NCBI RefSeq assembly: GCF_001401155.1
Contig: NZ_LJRO01000387.1
Location: 1 to 64,000, forward strand
Source: Pseudomonas tremae
GTDB taxonomy: Bacteria > Pseudomonadota > Gammaproteobacteria > Pseudomonadales > Pseudomonadaceae
Direction: 5' to 3'
Length of the DNA stretch: 64,000 bases
Below, piece after piece: positions 7,836-15,581 of this stretch. The stretch's first letter is position 1, and each line of letters opens with the position of its first letter. The notes below the pieces were generated by a model that was not told the origin of the DNA, did not search any database, and saw nothing but the letters and a program-made list of their open reading frames with translations. The position numbers and the translations under genes are program-made.

Positions 7836-10595
7836 ATGGCGAACAATCTGGCATTGGGGCTGGTGATTGGCGGCTCTGTCAGTTCCACCCTGGGTTCGGC
7901 CTTCAGTACCGTCGAAGGCCGTATCAAGAAGCTGGAGCAAAAGGGTAGTCAGGCCAAGGTGTTGAGAAACACCATTGGCGAAACCATGCGGTTGCGTGAT
8001 GAGTGGAAGAAAGCGCACGACAGTGGCGCTGCATCGGCCTCTGGTTTGCTGCGCAAGCTTGAGAATAATCTCGACACGCTGCGTAAACAGGGTGTTCAGG
8101 TCGGCAAGCTCAGGCAGGAATATCAGTCCCTTGACCGTGTGGCCAGAAGCATGGACCTCAAGGTCAAGGGACACCAACAGATTGAGCAGGGCAAGGCCGG
8201 ACTCATGTCCGGGATCGGCACCGCTGTCGCGGGTGTCGGCGCACTAGCAGTACCGACCAAGATCAGTGCCGACTATCAGGCGATCATCCGGGACATCGCA
8301 ATCAAGGCGGGAGTGGCCAACAAGCCGCAGGAAGCGGAACTGACCACCTCGGTGATCAAGACTTCGCAAGACACGGGCATGGCACGCAATGACGTGGCTG
8401 ACCTGGTCAACAAGCTGGTCGGAGCAGGCATGAGCCTGGACAAGGCGCTGTCCTACGCGCCGGTGGCGGCGAAGTTTGCGGTCGGGCAGGGGGCCAGCGG
8501 CACCGATACGGCCAACATGATTCAGGCGCTGCAGCAGAACGCCAAAATCACCGACCCGAAGATGATGGAAAAAGCCCTTGAGGCCGTCGCCATGCAAGGG
8601 CAGGCAGGTAGTTTTGAAGCCAGCGACATGGCGAAGTGGTTTCCGCAACTGCTTGCGGGCATGGGCAAGCTGGGTGTGACCGGCATGGATTCGGTGAGCC
8701 AGCTCGGCGCAATGCTGCAGGTGCAGATGAAAACAGCCGGCGGCTCGGATGAGGCGGCCAACAACCTGAAAAACTGGATGGAGAAGATCGGCTCCACCGA
8801 CGTGGTGAAGTCATACAAAGACGTTGGTATCGACTATCAGGGTTCTCTCAACACAGGCATCCAGAAGGGCATGTCGACCCTGGAGTCCAGCTTTGCGCTG
8901 GCCCAGCACTACATCGAAAAGACCGATCCGGCCAAAGCCAAAAAAATGAAGGAGGCCACGGAGAAGATCAGTAAGGAAGCTGATCCGAAAAAGGCGAAAG
9001 AGATGCTGGATTCGCTGGAGCAGGCGCTGCGCACTGGCGATCTGTTCGCCGACATGCAGGTCAAGGCTGCGCTGACGGCGTACTCGCAAAACCGTGGCAT
9101 GTATGAGCAACTGAAAAAGGACGCTCAGAACGCTTCAGGGATTCTGGACAAGAACCTGGCCGAGCGGCGTGGCGCTTCGTCGCAGATCTGGGCAGAGACG
9201 TTTCAGGCCGTCAACGACTCGATGCGTAGCATCGGCGACGCCATTCGCCCGGTCACTGACGCAGTCGCCAAAGGTATCACTGCAACAGCTAAAGAATTCA
9301 CCACGCTTTCTGATAACGCCAAGCCTGTGGTTCTGGCCATCGCGTTACTCGGTGGCGGGTTGGTAGCCCTCAAGTCGGCTGCCGGTGCATTCAAAATCGG
9401 CAAGGGGTTGCTCAACCTTGGTCGCGGTGCGTTAGGCGGCAGCCCGAACAAGGTTCAGAAGGTCTTCGTCACGAACTCTGGCGATAGCGATGGCAAGCCC
9501 GAGGGCAAAGTCGGTGCGGTCAAAGGGCTGCTGGAGACTGGTCTCAAAGCCTTCAAGGGCAAGGATAAAGCCAAGGGCAAGGACAAAAGCAAGACTCAGG
9601 ACGGTGACAAGGAACAGGTTGACGGTGACGACGATGAGTCTGAGGAAGGCGGCAAGACGGGTTTTGATCCTGTCGAAACCGGCCTCAAGATCCTCGATCT
9701 GTTCGGCGAAGGCAGTGGCGACGGCGATGGTGGCAAAGGTGGCGGCAGCAGCTCGGAGCCGCAGAAAGTCTTTGTGGTCAATGCCAATGCTTTCGGCGGT
9801 GGTTCAGATGCACCGGGTGACCAGCGTCGGTCTCGACGTGGTCGACGGCGAGGCGCAGCGGGTGGTGCCGGTGGTCGTCGTGGTGGTCCTCCTCCTCCTA
9901 TGCCGCCAAGGCCACCTGTTCCATCTCCACCCCCTCCGGTGCCCGCTGGTCGACTGGCGCGTATGGCCGGGGCTGCCGGGAAGTTGGGCGGTCTTGCCAA
10001 GGTGGTTCCGGGTGCCAAGTTTCTCGATGCAGGCATGCTGGCGTTGGATACGTACCAGAATGCCGAAACCCAGGACGAGAAAGCCGAAGGCTACGGCGGC
10101 GCTGCCGGGGGATTGGCTGGCGCGTTGGCGGGTGGTGCGGCAGGTGCAGCCATTGGCTCCATTGTGCCCGTTGTCGGCACGGCCATCGGCGGGCTGGTGG
10201 GCGCATTTCTCGGAGGCATGGGCGGGCAGGACGTCGGTGGCTTTCTGGGCAAAGCGCTGTTTGGCTCAGACGAAAAAGCCGAGGCTGTTGCTGAAAAGCC
10301 AAGCGATACCAAGCCGTTTGCTGCGCCTGGCGATGTGGTCAAAGCGATGGCGGCGGTTGGTCCACCCCAGGTGTTGCCTGCTGTCATCAAGGCCGCCGAG
10401 CAAAGCAAGGCCGAGCCCGCGAAGATAGATCAGCAATTCACCTTCTCGCCAAACATGCCGGTCAACGTACAGGGTGATGTGAAGGATCCGGCCCAACTTG
10501 CGCGAGAGATCGCGCCGTTTCTTCAGCGTCAATTTGAAGAGTTCAGTCGGCAGGCGGCAGCCCGTCAATTGTTTGATGCCCCAGATGTGGGGTAA
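7836..10595 (+). CDS. Tape measure protein T
   Basis: A 919-residue tail length tape measure protein. Residues 1-115 are coiled-coil rich; about 120-330 form the phage-related minor tail domain (ADYQAIIRDIAIKAGV and LVGAGMSLDKALSYAPVAAKF). Hydrophobic segments occur near residues 490-515 and 750-800 (glycine-rich membrane-like helices). A low-complexity zone at about 560-700 has Lys/Asp-rich, then Gly/Arg, then poly-Pro stretches. GTG 7833 is in frame, but ATG 7836 fits the GAGGTGAG ribosome site better. Length sets tail length; at about 1.5 A per residue it implies a tail near 140 nm (inference). Confidence 0.92.
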   Translation: MANNLALGLVIGGSVSSTLGSAFSTVEGRIKKLEQKGSQAKVLRNTIGETMRLRDEWKKAHDSGAASASGLLRKLENNLDTLRKQGVQVGKLRQEYQSLDRVARSMDLKVKGHQQIEQGKAGLMSGIGTAVAGVGALAVPTKISADYQAIIRDIAIKAGVANKPQEAELTTSVIKTSQDTGMARNDVADLVNKLVGAGMSLDKALSYAPVAAKFAVGQGASGTDTANMIQALQQNAKITDPKMMEKALEAVAMQGQAGSFEASDMAKWFPQLLAGMGKLGVTGMDSVSQLGAMLQVQMKTAGGSDEAANNLKNWMEKIGSTDVVKSYKDVGIDYQGSLNTGIQKGMSTLESSFALAQHYIEKTDPAKAKKMKEATEKISKEADPKKAKEMLDSLEQALRTGDLFADMQVKAALTAYSQNRGMYEQLKKDAQNASGILDKNLAERRGASSQIWAETFQAVNDSMRSIGDAIRPVTDAVAKGITATAKEFTTLSDNAKPVVLAIALLGGGLVALKSAAGAFKIGKGLLNLGRGALGGSPNKVQKVFVTNSGDSDGKPEGKVGAVKGLLETGLKAFKGKDKAKGKDKSKTQDGDKEQVDGDDDESEEGGKTGFDPVETGLKILDLFGEGSGDGDGGKGGGSSSEPQKVFVVNANAFGGGSDAPGDQRRSRRGRRRGAAGGAGGRRGGPPPPMPPRPPVPSPPPPVPAGRLARMAGAAGKLGGLAKVVPGAKFLDAGMLALDTYQNAETQDEKAEGYGGAAGGLAGALAGGAAGAAIGSIVPVVGTAIGGLVGAFLGGMGGQDVGGFLGKALFGSDEKAEAVAEKPSDTKPFAAPGDVVKAMAAVGPPQVLPAVIKAAEQSKAEPAKIDQQFTFSPNMPVNVQGDVKDPAQLAREIAPFLQRQFEEFSRQAAARQLFDAPDVG

Positions 10596-10604
10596 GGAAA
10601 GGTT

Positions 10605-11450
10605 ATGGCCTATGCAGAGCAACTGCAGTCGTCGTTGAAGTACTTGATTACAGCGGGGGAGGTAGGGCGTCGAAGTCTGGATGACATGGTTGGCCCCTTG
10701 AATGGGGCCATCGGCGACATCACAGGGGCAGCATCAGAGTTGGAGAACATCCCTTTCATCGGTCCTGCCGTAGGCGCGAAGTTACAGCGCACCATGCGTG
10801 GCATCAATGTCGCTCAGTCAAAGGTTGGCCAGGTGGTGGCGATGTACGGGCAGGCGACCAGTGCGGCGGCGCAGGTGCAAGAGCGGATGGGCGCACTGAA
10901 AGAGCAAGCGTCCAAGGCAAGTGCTGCAATCAATCGGGTTGCCGGGACGATCAGCCCGTCTCTGGGCAACATCGTACCCACCGGTAGTTTTGCCTCGCAG
11001 ACCACGCCAGCCTCGGAAGCAGTAAAACCGTTTCCGCACTTGCTGATTATTCAGCCACTCAAGCCAGAGGCGCAACCTTACTACTTCAACCTGGACACGG
11101 CTGCCTTTGACGAGCTGCGCAGACAGACTGCGTTCCGTTGGGCCGGGCAAGAGCGTTTGACCCGCAGCATTGCGCAACAGGCGGTTGGGTTCGGCGACGA
11201 CAAGCTGAGTTTGAAAGGGTCCATCTTTCCAGGCTTCAAAGGCGGACTTAAGCAACTGAACACGTTGCGCAGCATGGGTCGCAATCTGCAACCGCTCAGC
11301 CTGACAACAGGTTACGGCGAGGTGCTGGGCAACTGGTGTCTGCTCAGTGTGGATGAAGAACAGAGCAACCTGCTGGCCGGGGGCATTCCCCGCAAGCAGG
11401 GCTTTTCATTGGAGTTCGTGAGCTATGGCGACGATCTGCAGAACGTCTAA
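10605..11450 (+). CDS. Tail protein U with N-terminal extension
   Basis: The C-terminal half (about residues 145-281) is P2 gpU-like: LTRSIAQQAVGFGDDKLSLKG, then LNTLRSMGRNLQPLSLTTGYGEVLGNW and the closing LEFVSYGDD. gpU-type proteins act at the tail end. The first 140 residues are an unusual Ala/Gln-rich, probably coiled-coil extension; P2 gpU is only about 160 residues, so this is close to double length. The gene starts 9 bases after the tape measure stop, and its 3' end overlaps gene X. Confidence 0.82.
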   Translation: MAYAEQLQSSLKYLITAGEVGRRSLDDMVGPLNGAIGDITGAASELENIPFIGPAVGAKLQRTMRGINVAQSKVGQVVAMYGQATSAAAQVQERMGALKEQASKASAAINRVAGTISPSLGNIVPTGSFASQTTPASEAVKPFPHLLIIQPLKPEAQPYYFNLDTAAFDELRRQTAFRWAGQERLTRSIAQQAVGFGDDKLSLKGSIFPGFKGGLKQLNTLRSMGRNLQPLSLTTGYGEVLGNWCLLSVDEEQSNLLAGGIPRKQGFSLEFVSYGDDLQNV

Positions 11451-11631
11451 CGGGGATCTGCTCGACACTCTTTGTCAGCACTACTACGGGCACCTGAACG
11501 GAAGCGTCGAAGCGGTGCTGGATGCCAATCAGGGCCTGGCAGATGAGCCGCAACCGTACCGGGCTGGCGTGCAGATCCTGCTACCGAATCTGCAGGTCAA
11601 AAGCGAAGAAGCTATTCAGCTCTGGGGCTAG
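11425..11631 (+). CDS. Tail protein X (LysM-like)
   Basis: A 68-residue gpX-like tail protein containing a short LysM-type fold: DLLDTLCQHYYGHLNGSVEAVLDANQGLADE followed by YRAGVQILLPNL. Family members are hub/tail-completion proteins that bind peptidoglycan-like sugars. It overlaps the 3' end of gene U by 26 bases in another frame. Normally gene D follows directly; here D lies 2.87 kb downstream because an effector-bearing segment intervenes. Confidence 0.88.
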   Translation: MATICRTSNGDLLDTLCQHYYGHLNGSVEAVLDANQGLADEPQPYRAGVQILLPNLQVKSEEAIQLWG

Positions 11632-11725
11632 AGTCAGCCGGTCCACATCCACCCTTTATCAACGCTTGGCGGCGGATTCTAGCTAGCAGTACGGCGCATC
11701 GGCATTTAAAGCTCGCAATCCGCAT

Positions 11726-11754
11726 GGAACCGATCAGTCGGTAATTACCACCAA
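11726..11754 (+). promoter_or_regulatory. hrp box 1 (HrpL promoter)
   Basis: GGAACC at 11726-11731, 16 bases, then CCACCAA at 11748-11754. This matches the P. syringae HrpL consensus GGAACC-N15/16-CCACNNA perfectly. It is 131 bases upstream of the chosen start of the protease-like effector gene. Confidence 0.93.
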
Positions 11755-11884
11755 CCGCTTTGTAAATTATGAATCGGGAAAAACTTTACAGAGGGTTGTG
11801 GTCATTCAGCAATCTTTCTAAGTAAATCGAATGGTATCTTCTTGCAATGCTGAGCAGCATTGCTCTTATCGGAGTATAATTAGC

Positions 11885-12526
11885 ATGAATAGAGTTTCTG
11901 GTAGCTCTTCATCTTCAGCAACTTGGCACGCAGTCAACGATCTTGTGGAAAAAGTGAGTAATAGAACAACTTTGTCCACGACAGGTTATCAGACGGCAAT
12001 GGGCCGCCTGAACAAGCCGGAAAAGTCGGATGCAGATGCATTGATGACAATGAGGAGGGCGCAACAGTATACAGACAGCGCGAAGCGAACGTATCTTTCG
12101 GAAACTCTGATGAACCTTGCAAATTTGCAGCAAGGCCGAATCTATCGTACCAACAGTGGGAATTTGCTTGGTGCAATTGAGATGTCGCCTACCCAGCTAA
12201 CAGACTGCATCCGAAAATGCCGCGAAAACGGATTCTCCAATTGCGACGTGCAGGCGCTGGAGATTGGCTTGCATCTTCGGCATAAGTTGGGGATATCAGA
12301 CTTTACCATCTATAGTAATCATAAGTTAAGCCATAACTATGTAGTTATCAACCCTAGCAATGAATTTCCGAAGGGGGCTATCGTAGATTCATGGACGGGA
12401 CAGGGGGTAGTTGAACTTGACTTCAAGACCAGAATGAAATTTAAGCATCGTGAGGAAAATTATACGGTAAACTCCAATATGCACGAGTGGATCGAGAGGT
12501 ATGGTCGAGCGCATGTAATTGACTAA
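11885..12526 (+). CDS. Putative type III effector, papain-like C/H/D protease fold
   Basis: A 213-residue protein behind a perfect hrp box, with the Ser-rich, amphipathic N-terminus expected of a type III secretion signal (MNRVSGSSSSSATW). ATG 11885 was chosen; an in-frame ATG at 11831 lacks a ribosome site. The C-terminal half shows a plausible catalytic triad in papain/transglutaminase order: C120 in FSNCDVQALEIG, H150 in KLSHNYVVINP and D168 in AIVDSWTG. Effectors such as AvrPphB, HopN1 and HopC1 use C/H/D triads, but the sequence around them is not one I can match; a HopAW1-like family is possible. No chaperone gene is adjacent. Base composition is AT-richer than the tail genes, supporting separate acquisition. 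Confidence 0.75.
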   Translation: MNRVSGSSSSSATWHAVNDLVEKVSNRTTLSTTGYQTAMGRLNKPEKSDADALMTMRRAQQYTDSAKRTYLSETLMNLANLQQGRIYRTNSGNLLGAIEMSPTQLTDCIRKCRENGFSNCDVQALEIGLHLRHKLGISDFTIYSNHKLSHNYVVINPSNEFPKGAIVDSWTGQGVVELDFKTRMKFKHREENYTVNSNMHEWIERYGRAHVID

Positions 12527-12550
12527 AGTCGAGTTGTAGTAACCTGCTAT

Positions 12551-12585
12551 GGAAAAGGCCTTGACCAATAATTAGTGCCTTTTCC
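12551..12585 (+). terminator. Hairpin downstream of effector 1
   Basis: GGAAAAGGC and GCCTTTTCC form a perfect 9-bp stem with a 17-base loop, 25 bases after the effector stop. There is no clean T run after it, so it may be a terminator or only an mRNA-end stem. Confidence 0.45.
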
Positions 12586-12599
12586 AATCAGGATTAATT

Positions 12600-12800
12600 G
12601 CGGGTATATTGATTGCGAACGAAACCGTATTCTGTCGCTTCCATTTAATATTAGCTGCGAGTGAAAGTAAACGGATCAAATAGAAAACCCTGTCGCGCAA
12701 TCCTGTGGCACGAGCCGGGTCTAGTGTGTTACTGCACAGTGCCTTGATCTCTGTGTCTGCGGGCTTGTCAACCCTCACCCGCACAATACAATGACGGTGG
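12600..12800 (-). pseudogene. Decayed transposase-like C-terminal relic A
   Basis: Reading the minus strand here gives KPADTEIKALC followed by GLRDRVFYLIRLLSLAANIKWKR, which has the look of a transposase C-terminus. A diverged copy of the same stretch is found at about 14015-14140. The frame is short, has no start context and has no terminal inverted repeats that I can see. Family not identified. Confidence 0.35.
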
Positions 12801-12924
12801 ATTTTGAGTGAGGGCCCTTTGCTCAGTAGCGGTATTGGTCGAGTTCCATGTAATGAACAAAGCAATTTGGGCAACAAAGGCAGCAAACGATCTGCCTCCT
12901 GCTTACGAAAACCGACTTGGTTCT

Positions 12925-12953
12925 GGAACTTTTTTCGTACTCGGCGCCACAGA
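12925..12953 (+). promoter_or_regulatory. hrp box 2 (HrpL promoter)
   Basis: GGAACT at 12925-12930, 16 bases, then CCACAGA at 12947-12953. One difference from GGAACC (GGAACT is a common natural variant) and a full match to CCACNNA. It is 92 bases upstream of the next effector-like gene. Confidence 0.88.
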
Positions 12954-13045
12954 ATGCCGGCACCATGGAGGAGTTGACGTCACTGAGTGACGGTCTCGAA
13001 AGACCACTCCATGGTTAAAATTACCATCGTTCAGAGGAAAGATTC

Positions 13046-13699
13046 GTGACCTATGGCATCCGTGGCGCAGCTAGCACATCGGCGTATCACACCCAGACCC
13101 AGCCTTTTGCTGAGTTGAAACTTGACCAAAGACAACTTCAGGAAAAGACGGAAAGACTTAAAGAGAAAGGATACTTCACTGTTCCCATGTCGGAAACTAC
13201 GAGAAGCTATCTGCACCAGCAAAGTAGTCTTAGCAACCCTGCTTGGCGAAACGGGCCAATTGGAAGAATCGTTGATCTGCAGACGACCGAACATGAACGC
13301 CCGATGACGAAGGTGGCAAAAGACATCGCCACCTCCCTCACGGGAAGAGAACAACAATTAAGACCCCATGAGTTTCAACTGCGGCGTGTGGATAATCCGC
13401 GTTCAGAAAAATGGCACCAAGACAGAGCGCCACTAAAAGTCATTTGTATATCAGCGATTGAAGGCCGCGGTACAGAGTTCGTCAAGTCGACGGAGTCAAA
13501 AGCAGTGTTCACGCACGGGCAATATGCAGAAATGGTCCCTCTGGACGCCGAGGCAGTCCAACAAAAAATCAAAGTGGCCAAGTCAGACCGCTTCTATTTC
13601 TTTGCTGGCAAAGGCATTACCGAAGAAAGTATTCCTAAACTGGTACATCGCTCACCGGAAGAAACCGGCAGGTCCATATTCATGGCGCGCTGGAAGTAA
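13046..13699 (+). CDS. Putative type III effector with DUF1826-like (2OG-Fe oxygenase-type) domain
   Basis: A 217-residue protein starting at GTG 13046 behind AGAGGAAAG and a good hrp box. The N-terminus is Ser/Thr/Gln-rich. The C-terminal half has the order of conserved residues of DUF1826, a family resembling 2-oxoglutarate/Fe(II) oxygenases: WHQDRAPLKVICIS with H124 and D126, the RGTEFV turn, then FYFFAGKG and LVHRSPEETGRSIFMARWK with H201 and R209. HxD...H...R is the usual metal and 2OG ligand set. The family call is from memory of motif shape, not a search. If right, this would be an effector carrying an oxidative or hydroxylase-type activity. It is flanked on both sides by transposase relics. 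Confidence 0.7.
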   Translation: MTYGIRGAASTSAYHTQTQPFAELKLDQRQLQEKTERLKEKGYFTVPMSETTRSYLHQQSSLSNPAWRNGPIGRIVDLQTTEHERPMTKVAKDIATSLTGREQQLRPHEFQLRRVDNPRSEKWHQDRAPLKVICISAIEGRGTEFVKSTESKAVFTHGQYAEMVPLDAEAVQQKIKVAKSDRFYFFAGKGITEESIPKLVHRSPEETGRSIFMARWK

Positions 13700-14259
13700 G
13701 GTCGATAAAGCAGGTATCTGGAAAAATCTGCCATTTCACCCATAAGCTTTCTTTCGATGCTGGATGTGGAATGTAAGCCAATACCTGCTCGGTCATTGGG
13801 GGTGCGCCACCGTACCCTGAACACGTTCATCTGTAGCTGGCGCGCTTTTGTCACACGCTAGCGCGCCGGTTAATTAATATATTGAAAACAGCAGTGCTCG
13901 CAATCACTGCAATTTTTCGGCTCAGATTAACTACGACTGACGGAACCCTCTAGCTTATATTAGTTACGAGCGAGCTTGCATTCAGCTGCGTCTGATTGCA
14001 ATACATCGCTGGCAACTCAAATTAGCTTCGAATGAAAATGAGCGGGACAGATCGGTAAGTCAGCCGCGAGCATTTGTTTTGCAGTTCAAGCGCAGACGGA
14101 TGAACACATAAGTGAGCAGCGCTTTGATCTGACTGGCCTAGCGTCGAATTGCTCCATGAAATCGTTTATGCGGAAGCAATGACAAATCAGGATGGCCTTA
14201 TGTTCACTTCAGCGAAGTGCGTCCCGATCAACGCATTCGTCAGTTTTAAGTCGGTGTTC
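13700..14259. other. Non-coding interval with a second mobile-element relic
   Basis: AT-rich sequence without a credible gene. At about 14015-14140 the minus strand can be read, with one stop and a frameshift, as QIKALL ... LSRSFSFEAN, echoing relic A near 12.7 kb (EIKALC ... LIRLLSLAAN). A sequence starting GGAACC at 13942 lacks the CCAC half of an hrp box. Confidence 0.4.
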
Positions 14260-14287
14260 GGGACCCTCGAGCCTTTGTGACCACATA
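14260..14287 (+). promoter_or_regulatory. hrp box 3 (degenerate HrpL promoter)
   Basis: GGGACC at 14260-14265, 15 bases, then CCACATA at 14281-14287. One mismatch to GGAACC, full match to CCACNNA, allowed spacing. It lies 39 bases upstream of the hopD1-like remnant. Confidence 0.7.
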
Positions 14288-14326
14288 TGGGATCTAATTA
14301 ATGCATCTGGGACAGCTCATAGCTCT

Positions 14327-14503
14327 ATGAATCCTCTACAATCTACTCAACACAGCATTACCACTCCCCTAATCAGTGACGGTCAGCCATTAGACGCTGT
14401 GGGCCCTCAGGCCCAGCAATCCCATCCTAAAAGGATTTCACCTTCTCAATTGAGCCTAGTGAATCCGTCATGCCTTGCCATGGCTATTAAGAAGGTCCCA
14501 TGA
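14327..14503 (+). pseudogene. hopD1: hopD1 (avrPphD) 5' remnant
   Basis: The 58-codon frame begins MNPLQSTQHSITTPLISDGQ and continues PLDAVGPQAQQSHPKRISPS. This is nearly the N-terminus I recall for the HopD1/AvrPphD type III effector family, whose full proteins are about 700 residues. Similarity ends around residue 43 (nucleotide about 14456), after which the frame runs through tail-module sequence to a TGA at 14501-14503. That stop overlaps the ATG of gpD (14500), so the stub could couple translation of gpD to an HrpL transcript. It retains an hrp box and secretion signal but no effector body. Identity rests on recall and needs an alignment. Confidence 0.72.
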
Positions 14504-15543
14504 AGCCTGCATTCCGAGTCGTTGCGGATCGCACCGATATCACGTCCTTGATCAATGACCGTTTGTTATTGCTCCGGACAAGTGACAAACCAGGCATGGA
14601 GTCTGATGAGTTTGAGCTGCGTATCGATGATCGGGACGGAGCCGTTGCTCTGCCGTCGCGAGGCGCGGACATCGAGATTTACCTGGGTTACGAAGGACAG
14701 CCACTGACGCGGCTGGGGCTTTACACCGTGGATGACATTGAATCGTCCGGGCCTCCCGATACGTTGGTCATTCGCGGCAAGGCTAGCGATATGCGTGGCA
14801 GCGGCAGGACCACTCGCTCCGGTAGCTGGGAAGGTGTCTCGCTGCAGCAGATCGTGAACGACGTCGCGACACGTAATAGCTGGAAGCCTGTCTGTAACGT
14901 CGCAACGAAGGTGCCCCGCGCTGATCAGCTTGACGAGTCGGACTATAACTTCATTACCCGGCTGGCCAAGAAGCATGACTGCACCGCCAAAGTCGCAGAC
15001 GGCAAGTTGTTGGTGCTGCCACGCCAAGGCGGCGAGAGCGCAAGTGGTAAGGCATTAGGCGTTGTGACGATTCAGCGGCATGACGTAGCGCGCTGGCAGT
15101 TTCGCCTGAGTGACAAGACCACGCAAAGAGCCGTGCAGACCAAGCATCAGGACAAAAAAACGGGAAAGCTGAAGGTGGTTGAGCTGACCAACGATCAGTC
15201 GCCTGACGGCCTGCCGCCCGTTCACACCGACCGCCATATCTACCCGAACAAATCTGCTGCTGAGCAGGCAGCGAAGGCGCGCCTTGCCGCATTCAATCGC
15301 AGCACCGCTGGCGTTCGGCTGGAAATGGCCGGGCGCACCGATCTGTTCGCCGAGCGGATGGTCGACGCCCAGGGCTTCAAGGTCGGCCTGGATGGTGAGT
15401 ACCTGGTCGACTCGGTTGAACAGGTATTCACCCAGTCCGGCTGGACCACCACGGTGGAGTGCAACGGCGGAAAATCCGGCAAGGCCAAAGCGAAGGGCAA
15501 GAAAAAGAAAGAGAAGAAACCGGTCAAGGTCGTACAGCTTTAA
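14500..15543 (+). CDS. Late control protein D (tail hub)
   Basis: A 347-residue P2 gpD-type protein, the trimeric hub of the baseplate on which the spike sits. Recognisable parts are DNDRLLLLRTSDKPG-like N-terminal strands, LGLYTVDDIESSGPPDTLVIRGKASDMRGS, SYNFITRLAKKHDCTAKVADGKLLVLPR-like central region and YLVDSVEQVFTQSGWTTTVECNG near the end. The C-terminus is a Lys/Gly-rich tail (about 20 residues). In P2 and R-pyocins D follows X or U directly; here an effector-bearing insert precedes it. ATG 14500 fits family N-termini (MKPAFRVVADRTDIT). The endolysin gene follows after 38 bases. Confidence 0.9.
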   Translation: MKPAFRVVADRTDITSLINDRLLLLRTSDKPGMESDEFELRIDDRDGAVALPSRGADIEIYLGYEGQPLTRLGLYTVDDIESSGPPDTLVIRGKASDMRGSGRTTRSGSWEGVSLQQIVNDVATRNSWKPVCNVATKVPRADQLDESDYNFITRLAKKHDCTAKVADGKLLVLPRQGGESASGKALGVVTIQRHDVARWQFRLSDKTTQRAVQTKHQDKKTGKLKVVELTNDQSPDGLPPVHTDRHIYPNKSAAEQAAKARLAAFNRSTAGVRLEMAGRTDLFAERMVDAQGFKVGLDGEYLVDSVEQVFTQSGWTTTVECNGGKSGKAKAKGKKKKEKKPVKVVQL

Positions 15544-15581
15544 CCGGCCAGATCAGCACCCACTTATCAGGAGAACCACGC

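Noticed and set aside
12808..12990. 60-codon plus-strand ORF before the second effector
   Set aside because: It runs across hrp box 2, has no ribosome site and no conserved feature.
13942..13970. Fourth hrp box (GGAACC at 13942)
   Set aside because: The -10 half reads TTACGAG instead of CCACNNA, and no effector start follows.
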